Program-made: the position numbers and the translations under genes | Shown here: piece after piece, positions 21,391 to 33,861 of the stretch | How the letters are laid out: the number at the start of each line of letters is the position of its first letter | How positions within the stretch are numbered: position 1 is the stretch's first letter | Assembly: GCF_037392515.1 (NCBI RefSeq) | Contig: NC_090287.1 | Span: 13,381,001-13,445,000, forward strand | Origin: Haliotis asinina | Taxonomy: Eukaryota > Mollusca > Gastropoda > Lepetellida > Haliotidae | DNA: 64,000 nt | Direction of reading: 5' to 3' | The notes under the pieces: model-generated | What the model was told of the DNA's origin: nothing | Database searches by the model: none | The model's input: the letters and a program-made list of their open reading frames with translations, nothing else

Positions 21391-21439
21391 AGTAAGGATT
21401 TGAACACATCTCATCTTTATGAAGACGCTCTACACATTA

Positions 21440-21512
21440 TCAATGGGGTCGCCTAGTGGTTAAAGCATTGCTTATTGCTAAAATCTGCTTAAAACCCAAC
21501 TCACTCACACAA
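21440..21512 (+). repeat. tRNA-SINE, internally deleted
   Basis: Box A-like 'gtcgcctagtggttaaagc' is followed directly by 'tattgctaaaatctgcttaaaacccaactcactcac' in pieces. Head and tail are fused with the body lost. Confidence 0.75.
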
Positions 21513-22344
21513 AATCGAGTTTGATATTGTGATATCGTCATATTACATGACCCTCTGAACCACATAGTTGCTTCTCAGGTCATATTTCCCTCGGAACTAT
21601 TTCTAAATCGGAATTATCATCGGGAGACATAAAGTATACTTCAAACATGATATTATTCTTTGTAAGGTAAAGTAGTACTACATAATTGTTGGCCAACGCC
21701 ATCGTAATGCGTAGTTTAACTGATAGCCCCAGGAGGGGATTTACGACATAAATATTCATTATCTGTTGGTCTGGGTTAATAAGTCACTGTGACATTTTGG
21801 TTCAAATGGAATTTGACCTCACTACAAACGCGTGTGCCACACCCGATATGACACCATTAATAGATGAATAGCTTCACACTTTACACGTTCAATTAGGGAC
21901 ATATGTACCCACTCGACATTGCAATGTATTAATAACACTGGCCTGCTATAGGAAATGTTCACTTAGTTGTATATTTCATACGATAGCAGTGCCCAAACGT
22001 ACCATGCTGTGTCATTGAACATTTGAACTCAAGCTGACACGGGAATAGTGGCGGTTAAACGTAAACTTGGTACTTGAAGCACAATTACTTGTCCGCAAAC
22101 AATCGATCGACGTGACAACGTGAGGCACAATTAATTTTCATCATGTATCATTATTTTAGGTTTTGAGTGTACATAAACGTTGGACTTCCTCGTTTTCTTT
22201 AGAAAATACAGGGGTAATTAGAGCAAGAAGTAGGCATTCACAATGGCACCAGCTATGCTCCCCAGTAATTGATTTATGCATTTCTTTCTTTCGAATCTGA
22301 AGCCAGCTTGGGTCGGCGAAATAATGCAATTAGGACATTGGTGA

Positions 22345-22555
22345 TTGGTTGTTGTTTAACGCCACACTCTGCAATATTCCAGATATATGGCAGCGGTCTG
22401 TAAATTAATATTCAAATCTGGACAAAACAATCCAGTGACAGCATGAGCATCGATCTACGCAAATGGTATACGGTGACGTGTGTCCACCAAGTCAGCGAGC
22501 CTGACCACCCGATCACGTTGGTCGCTTTTTAGGACAAACATGGGCAATGGAGACC
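22345..22555 (-). repeat. SINE family A copy
   Basis: 'tgtttaacgccacactctgc', 'ttccagatatatggcagcgg', 'caatccagtgacagcatgag', 'gtcagcgagcctgaccaccc' in family order. The head end is eroded. Confidence 0.85.
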
Positions 22556-22974
22556 AATGACAACGGTATCTTCATATGACTGACTTTAGCTTTCGGAAAG
22601 AGTACCTCAGAAAACGTGTTATATCAGTCATCTAATGCTTTTCACTGTACTTGATTCAATAAAGGGGAAAAAGAACGATTTCCTGTCTGCTGAAATACGT
22701 GTTTAGCTTGTCATATAAGAAACCAGCGGTACCGCTCCATCCTGTCCACGTGTTAGATCTGTTCTTAGAGATTCACTGTGACAAAAACTATCCACAAGAC
22801 TGCATGATGGATGGACACAAGATGGATGACTTCATGTTTCCCAGAGTCACCTTTCTCGAGCAGTATCACTGTAGCGCAAAAACTTTGGTGTAATGATTTC
22901 ACAATGTTTGAGGTACGGTCGGACAAGCCTTTCCTACGATGTTTTCAAGAGCGTCAAACGACTTGCCCGAAGGT

Positions 22975-23150
22975 TTGTTTATTTGTTTGTTTATACGCCG
23001 CACTGAGACTGGGCCAGACAATCCAGTGATTGCCATCATGAGCAGTTTATCCAAGAACATAGGATATTACGACATGCATCCACCAATTCAGCGATGCCAA
23101 TCCCGATAGTCGCCTCTTCCAACAAGCGTGAGCAAACCTGATCAAGACTA
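22975..23150 (-). repeat. SINE family A, diverged copy
   Basis: 'gtttatacgccgcactgag', 'ctgggccagacaatccagtg', 'catcatgagca', 'agtcgcctcttccaacaagc' with a deletion after the tail. Confidence 0.75.
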
Positions 23151-23739
23151 CATGTAAGGGCTTAGTATAGCTTACAATTTGAAAACGTTTGTAAGGTTGG
23201 CACATGTATGTGGAGGTCATTTCCAAATGCGTCAGTAACTAGTATTACGTCCAATGCATTTAAGTAGTTTGACCTGACAGACAAAATGCGTATCGCGCGA
23301 ATTTCTGACAATGTAACAGTAATACTTTCAGTTACATTATGGTCGAAATCGTACAATGGCGTGGTTAGACACTTCTGTTAATATAGCCACTTTGAGGATA
23401 GGCTTCGTAGGTTCGGCCGCGCCTTACAGCATAATTTACGCCGATTTTATACCCCATCAACTTTATGACGACAAAAAGCTTTCATGTAACCCAGGTTATC
23501 ACAAGTCTAAGTCCTCAATGAGGTGAGGCAAAATGGGGTTTATCGTCGCACTTGAGAATATGTCACTCTTATGCTCATGTCTGTGTGGCTGCTTGTACTA
23601 GCCCAGATTTAAGCTGGTTTTATAGTGCCAGCTCATTGAGATACCATGCCGCAGTTAAGCATGAGTACCTCACTCAGACACATTACACTGACTCCGGCGC
23701 GACCAGTATTTCTTTTTACCAGTCATTAATGCCGGGTGT

Positions 23740-23865
23740 CGTACAGGGACCAACAAGTACCATAATTTACCGTCTTTTGGTCTAAGGACGCCGAGGACAG
23801 AACCCGCGACTTTTAGCTCTCCGGGTGGATGCTCGAACCATTACAGCATGGAGGTGTTCCTTTCA
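23740..23865 (-). repeat. tRNA-derived SINE fragment
   Basis: In reverse complement 'tccatgctgtaatggttcgagcatcc' is box A-like and 'gtcgcgggttctgtcctcgg' box B-like. This head is distinct from the main tRNA-SINE family. Confidence 0.5.
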
Positions 23866-24920
23866 GCATGAATCAAGGTAAACGTCAAGGTTGCACTTAA
23901 GACAGAAGTGCCAAACATGAGTCTATGTGTTCACATTTGCAACTTAGTCCCCAACACATGTTTGGACTGTCGTGTGTACCCACAACTTCAGTTTTCATGA
24001 AATTTATTCTGATTTGTCGAATAAGGTCTCGTGGTGTTCCTGTTATTTTCGCACGGAAGTTGAAAATCACCTGCACGCACCTGCTCCGTCCAATATCAGC
24101 TCGTGTCGGTCGAAATCTGACAACTTTTGCATCGAGGGTTGAATGTGCACGTGCAGCAGAAAATCGTTTGCCAGCAAAGGAAGCCTAAGGTGAAATGAAT
24201 CGATCGTTGCAGTTGTTTAGACGTCAGGAGAGCTGAGTTGGAAAGTGGTCCGTTTCAAAGTGTTTTAAGACATTAAAATGTTGACAACTGAAATTTCCCT
24301 AGGAATTGTCACCAAAGTCAGGTCTTGTTATAATAAAACAATCAAATGTGGTATTCCTGGTATAAAGGAGTCTTTAGCTGATTAAACTTCGTGACTTGAA
24401 ATCTGCAGGAGTTTTATGCATTGAGATCAGGGGTGCAACAGGATGAGTTGCATTTTGAACAGAGGATATCTGCTTAATCTCAGCCATGGGTTAACAGTTT
24501 CCTGTTTTCATTTCGCTTCAGACTGACACCCAATTAAACTATAATCCCATGCTTGTTGACCGAATATATAGTGAAAAACAACTGAGCAACTTGTTGGAAA
24601 GGTGATGGTTGGGCTTTGTAGTGGTTTCACAATCCTGAAATACTGCAATGATACATTAATGAAGATATGCACATATTTATGATGAGAAACAAGCAATGCC
24701 ACTATAAGGAATGTTGTTTAATGGGAAAAAACCCCGGAAGCACCCTTTTCAAGAAATGTTCATTATGCTGGCAATTAGCAGCATAACTGAGTTTTGATCA
24801 GCTGGTTACAATTCGTGCTGGAATCGGCAGTCAGATTATATTTAGCAGTAGATGTCGTCAAAGACGTTTTAAATGCTACCCCTGCACGATATTCCATTTC
24901 AATTCGTGTACATGTACATA

Positions 24921-25181
24921 GTGAGTGAGTGAGTTTAGTTTTACGCCGCACTCAGCAATATTCCAGCTACTTGGCAGCGGTTTGTAAATAATTGAGTCTG
25001 GACCAGACAATCCAGTGATCGACAACATGAGCATCGATCTGCGCAATTGGGAACCGATGACATGTGTCAACCAAGTCAGTGAGCCTGACCGCCCGATCCC
25101 GTTAGTCGCCTCTTTCGACAAGCATAGTCGCCATTTATGGCCAGCATGGTTTGCTGAAGGCCTATTCTACCCGGGACCTTT
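24921..25181 (-). mobile_element. SINE family A, full-length 261-bp copy with 14-bp TSD
   Basis: Flanked by identical TGTACATGTACATA at 24907-24920 and 25182-25195. This is the most complete copy: tail 'gtgagtgagtgagtttag', 'ccgcactcagcaatattcc', 'ctggaccagacaatccagtg', 'gggaaccgatgacatgtgtc' (reverse of GGTTCCC, box B-like), 'gtcagtgagcctgacc' (reverse of the box A-like segment), and head 'aggcctattctacccgggac'. A short ORF crossing it is an artefact. Confidence 0.95.
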
Positions 25182-25610
25182 TGTACATGTACATAAGTTG
25201 AACTCGCTGATAAAAGCAACGACGTGATCAAACCTCAGAATGATGCAAGTCCTTGAGTAACATTCAACTCTTTTCAGATTATTTGCCTTTATGAAACTAA
25301 TAACTGAATATTGCTTCACGGCGTTTTTAGCCGTTTTCCAGCACATTTACCGCGTAAGATACCGGATATTAATTAATGTGCTTCACAAAGAGTGACCATA
25401 AGGGGTTTGAACCCCGGCTTTGTATGTGACAGGCTAACGTTGTGTTGAGGACAGCGCTCAGATGTGAACAAAAAGCGTGATCTTACGTGACCATGCCTAA
25501 CAAGGGTTTAAGAACAACTGCAGGTCTGATCTCACTTTAACAAGAAACCTGAAAAAGATGACGCTTGCCAGTGTGTGTGCATGGCTGCTATGCTCTACAT
25601 GAAACGTTGT

Positions 25611-25830
25611 GTCTGTTTAGCGCCGCACTGAGCACTTTTCTAGCTTGTCTAGTCACGAATGAATGCATATCTGGAACAGGCATTCCAGAGACTGACATCA
25701 TGAGCAGACATCTACGAAACTGGGTTAAGATACCATAGATTAACCAACTCCACTTAACCCCTTAAGTCGCCTTTTTCGCCAAGCATCGGAAACTAAAGAC
25801 CAATTCTTACCCGTATTTTCACGGGTAGTA
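25611..25830 (-). repeat. SINE family A, diverged copy
   Basis: 'gtttagcgccgcactgagca', 'tctggaacaggcattccagaga', 'catcatgagcagacatctacg', 'agtcgcctttttcgccaagcat' and end 'ttcacggg'. Confidence 0.8.
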
Positions 25831-28033
25831 TCACATAACGCCATCTGTAGCAAGCGTTCTGCTGTTACAGGCAAAACTTGTACGTAATCATAGTAGAAAT
25901 GTGAAATGTGTAAAAACTATTGATTTCCTCAAGAATTAACATTTCCCGCAGACCTTCTAAGGCAGTCCCATAAAGCATGCATGGAAGAGCTTCAGGAATT
26001 TAATGTCCGATGGAACTTTCGCTGTAAATTATTCATATGAAATAAAACTTTCCATATGAATAAAACTATTGGCATAATAACTTAAGTTGTGCATTTTGAT
26101 GCAATGCTTCCATGACATGCTCATTTTGCTCCGCGTGCAAGTTGGCATGACTGATCACGGTCTAGGCGATTCATGTTCGTTTCAAGAAAATCTCTGATCA
26201 AGTGTTGCAATGTGAAACAGTGGTTCCACGTAAATCACGAGGACCATGCTTGCCTATATGTTGGCTCTGATGTAATTGGAGTGACGTGCACACATGTTTA
26301 TGTCAAAGACATCGCCTACACCGGTATGTCACAAATACATATACCAGTATATTAAGTCCCCGTCTACGAATGTGCTGTGACTGCATGTCTTCTCATTAAG
26401 ATACGTGTGATTAAATCAGCTACATTTTAGGATCTCCTTCAACGAAGCTATCTGACAAATTCTCGGCGTAACCGAAGTTATTTGTTGTCTTCGTTTCAAC
26501 AATGACCTAAGCACTAAGACAGTCTTGCATACAAGCTATGAGAAATACGACGGACTTATGCTAAGATCCATTTGTGGAAAGCAAGAGATTGTGTTGTTCA
26601 TACAAATATCAACATGAGGATATCCCGGGTTTTTTTGTTGGCAAAGGACGGTAAAGGTCTTCATGCGTGGTCTAAATATATTCATTATATGTCATGAATT
26701 GCCACTGAGTATCATTATGTGATTTTGGCCGTCATTACGGGTCACTAGTATATGTTTTATGTCATGTCAGATAGATCCCGTGATGATCTTGGTTAGAAAT
26801 GGCCACCAGCAACCATTGTTGCCCTAACGGTATCGGGTGATCAGCCTCAACGACATGGTTCACACACGTCATAGAACGGAACTCATAGTGGCGATTATAG
26901 TGCGGCGGCGTTTAATAACAGACAAACAAGTATTACATGTCAGTAAGTTACCTCTCTCAATCAGCCATAAATTCGAAGCTTCTGTAGCAAATTTAGCACT
27001 AAAAAGTAAAATTAATTGATGACATTTCCCAACATGGTGAACCAGACCACACGGTCATGTACAGCAAAGTGACTGTGAGCAATCCATACCATTCAGTACT
27101 CGACATATCCGTGTTTCCTACTTACTTATACATGTACATAACACATACTTCCATAAATTAGTTCTGACAACCGTAAGACTACTTAACACGCCAGTCTCTT
27201 TGATGTAAGGAATCATGTAGATTGAAATGAAAGTACTCGCCAACGGGTCTGCGAATAGAAAATTAATGACTAAGCTTGTGTTTTTGTGTATTACACTTGA
27301 AATATGATTTCTTTGGAAAGACGTTAATATTTGGACACAAACACAGAAAGTTCATTTTGTTTATAAAACGGTAATATCTTCAAACGCATTGGAATAGAAA
27401 AAAGACATGTTTCAATTGCAATTCAAAGACGGTTGTGCTTTTCCTCTGAAGAGGCTGTTGAAAGTATCAATCGATATTTCTAATTCACAATCTGTATTGA
27501 CTTTAAGAAGAGTGCTTAAACACTGTCGACACGAAAATGACACAGCGTTTAGTGTACTATACAAAACATTCGGTCGATGCTAAAAAAGACACGATGCTTA
27601 ACTTAATAATAACGTTATTTTACATGTCTAAATAATTGAGAAGAATTTCACGAGAAGTGACAGTTTTGACTGACAGCATGTCACCTACACTTTGGGATAT
27701 TGATCAAAGGCACCGCTTTGCAACGTGTTAAATATGTTTAAATAATTAAAATGATGGCAAGCTTAAGAAGCCTGTCATTCATGTTTTTCTCTGAGGAAAC
27801 ATGTTCAGTATTTCTTTTAAGGTGTTTTTATGTTTGTCAATAGCTATTTGTCTGGGGACCTTTTTCTCTAGGTTTTCATTTGCGCTACCGACGACACTGT
27901 CTGAAAGTGCTAATCGTTTTTATCCTCGACATAAACGTACCACGTGCTCTTTGTTCCTTTCTTGATGGAGAGGTGCCTACTTGATTTCAAGAACGTATAG
28001 ATACGTGTGGGCTCACTCAAAGATTATCTAATT
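25831..28033. other. No recognisable gene
   Basis: AT-rich, low-repeat sequence. Only ORFs of about 60 codons without motifs occur. Confidence 0.4.
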
Positions 28034-28108
28034 AAATCATTGTGATTGATTACGTTTGGGAGAAAACAAGATGGTGAAACACACACACATATATATACAG
28101 TACTCGCC

Positions 28109-28189
<81 letters not shown>

Positions 28190-28238
28190 TGTTTCACCAT
28201 CTCGATTTCTCCCAAAAGTAATCAATCAGAATGATTTA
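28034..28238. repeat. Inverted repeat enclosing (AT)n(GT)n microsatellite
   Basis: Left arm 28034-28086 (…TGATTGATTACGTTTGGGAG, then GATGGTGAAACAC) pairs with right arm about 28190-28238 (GTGTTTCACCATC, then CTCCCAAAAGTAATCAATCA). About 45 of 50 positions pair. Between them lie AT (28109-28134) and GT (28135-28186) runs. Because of the symmetry, both strands encode the same MVKHTHT-like artefact. It resembles a small MITE with an expanded core. Confidence 0.85.
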
Positions 28239-29317
28239 TAATATATAATTATATATATATTTCCCATCCAAAGTTTAGACTCAATTGTGTACATGTAGCC
28301 ACTTACTTCAGTCAACGGTTCTACACCACTAGATTTTGCAAAATATTCCATACAGCTGAAAGGCACTGTGTACACCTAAACTGATGTATTGTAAAATTCT
28401 TAACGTTGAAAAGAATATTGTCTTGAGTTCGATAAATGATGAAAATCAGAGAAAATTGGCGAATTCTTAACAAAACTTTACACCAAAACGTAGCTGTTCA
28501 CGCGCACGATACTTACACGTGATGTGATGTGATGCATGATCCTCGTGCAATTCATCTGCATAATCTTTGCAGTTGGTTCCCCAAAATTAGTGGAGAAATC
28601 AATCTTCGATGCAACCATATACATAAGCATAACATATAGCGAGTGTGTGTTTTAAGTGGGTCTAAACATTTGATGGGAAGCATGCATAATCTACAAGCAC
28701 CCCTGGACAAGCATACTATACAGTGTACATCACAGAAGAAGCCGAACAAGATGTAATCAGAAGACATGCAGACATTCATGAAACTAGCTTCCATGGTTTC
28801 TCCTACTCCAATCGGAAACATCTAAGCCTCATTGAGGATGTTTTGTGTAATGTGAGGTTTCAACCCATTCCAGAAACAAATAATGTTTAGACATAAGATC
28901 AAGTTATCCGTTTTCAAGAATTCCTAAAGAATTTGACATAGATAATACAGACAGGAAAATGCAAAAATTATGGAAACTGAAGAACAGACTGTGATAAAGA
29001 ACTTGAACCAGAAAATGTCAATGTCACCGACGGAAAGACACCTCGTAAATGTGAAACGAAGACTTGGGAATGTCTGTACATGTGATTGTGGGTGAGAGGT
29101 ACGTAATAAACTATGGGGCTAACTATGACGAAGTTTGTGGTTATCTGACAGTGTAACTCATTGTGTAACAGTGTTCCAAGTGTATGTACAACAGTGATTA
29201 AGTGGATGTCATTAAGGAGCAGTGGTGTGCTATATACAGACATGTTCTACATTTAGACGGAGTTCTGGAAAGTACTACAGGGTAGTACAATCCTATGGAC
29301 CTTTCCACTACTGAAAC
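28239..29317. other. No recognisable gene
   Basis: No domain-bearing ORF or repeat identified. Confidence 0.4.
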
Positions 29318-29565
29318 GCAAGGACGCGGTGGTAAGGCGTCTACCTATCACACTAGAGGCCCGGGTTCAAACCTTGGTGGAGGCACCTAGGTTCTGGTCC
29401 CGAGGTGGGCTCATTTGCGTAGTATCTTTGGATAAGATGCACATTGTCACAGTTCCCCCAGTGATAAAATGGGTACCCGAGAGGATCTGCTGGCAATGTG
29501 AGTGTTTAGTTGATTGTGCATTACAGGCAACATAGCCGTAAGATCCCAGGGAGTTGAAATAGTAT
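29318..29565 (+). repeat. tRNA-headed SINE with 'AAAATGGGTACCC' body
   Basis: Head: 'gcggtggtaaggcgtctacc' (box A) and 'gcccgggttcaaaccttgg' (box B). Body: 'cagtgataaaatgggtacccgag', shared with the 5S-headed SINE at 58418-58700 ('agaaaatgggtacccgg'). Pol III promoter boxes and lack of a folded tRNA 3' half make this a SINE and not a tRNA gene. Confidence 0.75.
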
Positions 29566-29634
29566 TTGAAAGTACGATGGTGTCCTATGACTTAGGATAG
29601 TAACGTACGTAGCGTCGTATTACTATTGTTTTTA

Positions 29635-31405
29635 CAGATTGAGACTGAAATGCAGCAGAGGGGGTTTGGGTGATCCTGGCACAGTCAGGCTGGTAAAGCT
29701 CATCATCAGCTCAGGGCCCTCGACCCCTCTACACGCAGCCCAGACAGTGAGTGGGACTTCTACCAGGAAACACTGCCCAGTCGAACCCACCAAGAACCTT
29801 CCAGAGAATATGAAAGCTCCCCAACACTGCATCCTTCTGCATTACCCAGATTGTCAGAAGGGCTGTGATCCCGGCGGAGAACCCGGGCACTCTTCTGATC
29901 TGCGCCAAGAGATCAGGAGGTACCAAACCAAGGGCACCGAGAACAATGGGGAGCCTGACGACCGTGTACTTGGGATACAAGCGAGAGGCGAGGTCCGCAT
30001 ATTTATCATGCTCTTCCTGAATCTTGCCAATCACGTTGCTGTCAAAAGGGACAGAAAATTCAATGATATAAAAAATTTCATTGGCTTTGTCAAAAAGGAC
30101 AAGATCAGGTTTGTTGGTTGGAATTCGTCTCAGACTGTATATTCCAGAGAAGTTTGAAAGCATCATTTTCCAGGACGCCTTGGACATGTTCAGGGTCGTA
30201 CCATGGATGGGCCTCGTCGTCAAAGCCACAGGCATGGCGTCGATGATAGTAAAAGCAGCGAGCCATGCCATCGTGGCTTTTAAGAGATGCTGTTTGTGCC
30301 AAGGACATCCACTGACAAGGTGTTGGGCAGTCTCATATTGGACATTTCATATTGATATTTTCTTTAAGAATCACATACTGACGATTGCGAGTGGGAAGTG
30401 ACTAGTCCTGAACTGCAAAAAGGAAGCCCTCAGTTTCACATTTGAGACCAGCCGACTTCATCCAGGCGAAGGACTCGGTTGGATTGCTGTTCTGTTCCAC
30501 ACATTACATATACACACGATACCATGGCTTCTCAGACATCTTCTCCACAAAGGACTGACTCTGGGCAGACTTGGTAAAGGACTTCACCTGGTTTACTCCC
30601 ATCGCTGTACCGTCCAGCAGTACATCGCCGTCAACAAAATCAACTTTAAATTTCAGATTGTATCCAACAACCTTAGCACGCTTAAAATAACTGTGGAATT
30701 CCCTGCTTTCATTGTGAGTCTTGACATGCATCACCAGAGGATCATCTGACAAATAAATGTGTGCAAAAGTACACAATAAAATTCTATCATGAAGAGCCTC
30801 CACATTAATCAAACCCCGACCTCCAGATTGACTGGCATATATAAACGACTAAGAGAGGAACGAATCTGGTGTGCTCTGTTATCAGACATGATCCTTCTGG
30901 TCAGGCGGTCAAGACTCTGGGTGTCTTGTTTTGTCCAATTCTGGAGCTTGTCTCGAACTTGCATTCCAAGATAGGTGTAGGCCTGATCTTCCAAAAGACG
31001 CTCAATAACTCCTCCCCCTCGTAACCAGACCGATCCATCATTAGTTGCCTCGCCCGTTTCAAATGAAGAGTATTACATTTGTCGAGTCTAAATGTCACGC
31101 CAATATCATTAGAAAAGGACTCGACAAGGAGAACCTGTTCTTTCAAATTGGTATCTCCTTTGGCAAGGAGCTCGGTGTCATCCATGTAGAGGAGATGGGT
31201 TAGAGGTGTTGGGGATCTGTGCTGAGGAGGTCCGGGATGGTAACCCTCCTCCCTATTGAGCAGAAAACTCAAAGGATGTAGAGACAGACAAAAAAGCAAA
31301 GGACTAAAGGAGTCCCCCTGAAATATTCCCCTTCTGATTGGAATAGATTCCGAAGTCTGCACCTGCCCTTGCGAAGTACATCTCAAGTTGAGTCGACTGG
31401 CAACT
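29635..31405 (-). pseudogene. R2-group-like non-LTR retrotransposon, 5'-truncated and frameshifted
   Basis: Minus-strand pieces in order make one reverse transcriptase plus endonuclease. IPIRRGIFQGDSFSPLLFCL lies near 31335-31275 and the catalytic YMDD at 31177-31188. Then come AYTYLGMQV (thumb, ~30975) and GGRGLINVEALHD (~30810). Next are a zinc-knuckle-like HLVSGC near 30320 and H-DGMARCFYYHRRHACG, and finally NKPDLVLF…YIIEFSVPFD (30110-30010) with LPIVLGALGLVP. The last block is the restriction-like (PD-D/ExK) endonuclease of the R2/R4/NeSL/HERO group, which nicks target DNA for target-primed reverse transcription. The frame breaks at least three times and the 5' half (fingers, DNA-binding zinc fingers) is absent, as in typical dead-on-arrival LINE copies. 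The 3' limit is approximate. Exact clade not decided. Confidence 0.88.
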
Positions 31406-32224
31406 CATTAAAGACTTGAGTAAATCAAGTAGTAGTATATTTTGATAACTACTGTATTAGATTGAACAAGAAAATGAACAGTTTCTGGCATCGAAGACCA
31501 CCCTTCAGCCATCGGTGTCCAATCGTTTGGATCACATTGGACGTTCCCTGTGCTAAAACACTTCATCTGCAGTATAATTGACGTCACCATCATTTGCATC
31601 ATGCCACAAAATTCTTTCTTCTAGTTTCGGAAATCTCTCTTGTGACTAAGGAGAATGCTCAATGCGTCATACTGTTCTATGCTGCAGCGTATTCGTGTAT
31701 AAAGGAGCAACACAGCTTTGGTTTTCAACGACGTGGTTTTCAACGACGGAAATTAATGGTCTGACATTCAAGAATGTAGTCCTCCAGTTGGCATTCTGTA
31801 CAGAAGGAAACCGGCACCATCTTCTTAACAGCTGTTAGAACTTCTTACCTTCTTTGCAGGAGCAGAAATTGGATGTTTCCTCACTTTGGTGACTGCTAGT
31901 TACTGGGTGATGTTGTGTTGACATATCACCAAAAGGTTGCTTCTTCAAAATGTAGATTATCACGAGAGCTGATGAACGTATGACGTTTCTGATCATGAGT
32001 CTTGCAGCCCAGAGTTGTGAAATCTTTGTTCATTCCATAAAATGTGACAGGAACACCCTGACATGTTGCCTGCTATTATGGTAAGTACTTCTCCTGAAAC
32101 CTGGGAGCTTGAAACCGTTTGCCTCCATCATAGTTTTGCTCCTCACAGCTCCTTCTTACTTATCCGTTGGGCCCAGGTCAGAATTAAGACGAACTGAAGA
32201 GGGGAGGTTCAACTGATCCTCAGT
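31406..32224. other. No recognisable gene
   Basis: Sequence upstream of the truncated LINE. A short direct repeat 'caacgacgtggttttcaacgacg' in pieces occurs near 31720-31745. Nothing else seen. Confidence 0.4.
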
Positions 32225-32346
32225 AACTCATGCCCAGAACGGTGTTCATGCTGTTGATCATTGGATTCTCTGGCGCAGAGAATCCTTATTTACGGACCGC
32301 TGCTAAATTGCTGACTGCGGCGTAAAACTAAACTCACTCACTCACT
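32225..32346 (+). repeat. SINE family A, 3' half
   Basis: 'ttcatgctgttgatcattggatt', 'ttatttacggaccgctgc' and the 3' tail 'gctgactgcggcgtaaaac' plus 'taaactcactcactcac'. It contains a small internal duplication 'tctctggcgcagagaat'. Confidence 0.85.
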
Positions 32347-33105
32347 ATTTCGGGTAGTAAGGGGACAATCGTGAAGTTATCTGAGATCGACCTCGATGCA
32401 TGGAAATCAGTAACTCATCGCATGAACCCCGTCAGCGGGTTTCCGATGCCACGCCATGGGGCAGAGCCCAGTCACCTAATGCCCATTTGGTCCGGACGTT
32501 AGGGCATTTTCATGTAAAGGTTTATGGACTGGGAGTTAAGCACGTATTTACGAGAGACAGAAACATAATTGCAAGGAGACAGGGACGCATACTTTGACCT
32601 GACTTCCACATTAAACCAATATCATTAAGTAATATACAGTTCAATCTGCCCAAATCACTCTCTTCTTCACAATCCCACCCAACCGTATCCACTCTGAAAA
32701 CAAACCATTAGCAATCATGGATTGATATGCTAACAACTGAAAAGAGTTTGACAGGTTTTGATCAGATAATGACACCATGGCTACGGAACACAAACACGTT
32801 CAATAACCTTAATGGAGAACTGATAGCTTAAACACTTTGAGGACAATCAGTTAATGAAACACATTGCCTTGGGTGTTTTCCGACCTTAGGTATAAAGGAT
32901 TTATTGTTCCACTGCAGTACATCATTTGCTGATAATATTGTTACTAGGTATTTTGCGTTATCATGATAAACACATGCTAAACTTCTATACTACTTTTATT
33001 ATCGATATTATATAAATCCATCATCATGAATCTGTTGCACATGTTTCTAATATAGCGTAGATATATATGTGTCACGTGAGCATTTGTCTGGTCGCGGAGT
33101 AGAAT
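32347..33105. other. No recognisable gene
   Basis: Unremarkable AT-rich sequence; a 65-codon ORF at 32400-32597 shows no motif. Confidence 0.4.
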
Positions 33106-33252
33106 GGGCGATGTGGGTAGGCTTGTGGTTAAGGAGTTCCCTCATCGCACCGAAGACCCGGGTTCGATTCCCCACATGGGTACAACTGGTGAAGTCCATA
33201 TCTGGCGTCCCCAACTGTGATATTGTCGGAAGTTTGCTAAAAGCTTTGTGAG
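33106..33252 (+). repeat. tRNA-SINE copy
   Basis: 'gtgggtaggcttgtggttaagg' (box A), 'agacccgggttcgattcccc' (perfect box B), 'cacatgggtacaa', 'ctggcgtccccaactgtgatattg', 'tttgctaaaagc'. The terminal ACTC tail is replaced. Confidence 0.88.
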
Positions 33253-33861
33253 ACTTGCCACATGACTTTATAATACTTGGTGAGAATACGTTACTGAATG
33301 CCCTCTGGTGGATGCGTGCCCTACAAATGGGAGGATATACAGGTTAATAGTACGAATTCGATTACAAAAACCTTTCGGATCAAGTAAATGCATCAGCGGA
33401 TTTGGAAACATAGCAAACAGTAACATACGGTATCGTTGTATGAGATAGTAGTTTGGCTGTTGAAAGTCGTATTCACACCACAGGGCTGAAAATGAATTTT
33501 CAGGTGTACATCATTGCTCGTACGTATGTGCTACAAATACGGTGCTTCGTTCCTACACAGTTGTGCTCTTTGTTACCGTATCATTATTTGTGTTATCATT
33601 ATGGTGAGTATTGTTATCATCTTTAAGTATCCACTGACATACGTTGGGGCACCATTTAGAGGAAATACAGTATGCCCAACAGCAAGACATCAAGTGTCGC
33701 AGCCTTCAGACGTCCTGTTACGTAACGACGTCCTGCGAATAATCGAACCTTGACCAGCAGAACTAGTGGTTAACAGCATCAACACTCCTTGCCGCATGTG
33801 CACAATGACACAATCAGCCACATAAATACTTACAACCGACAATCACTGAGTTGTTTACCAT
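33253..33861. other. No recognisable gene
   Basis: No repeat copy or recognisable ORF. Confidence 0.35.

Noticed and set aside
29639..30401. Plus-strand ORFs of 106-172 codons
   Set aside because: Antisense shadows of the minus-strand retrotransposon endonuclease region.
33106..33180. Possible tRNA gene with a perfect box B
   Set aside because: Acceptor arms do not pair and the SINE body follows; same reasoning for 51365-51435 and 29318-29390.
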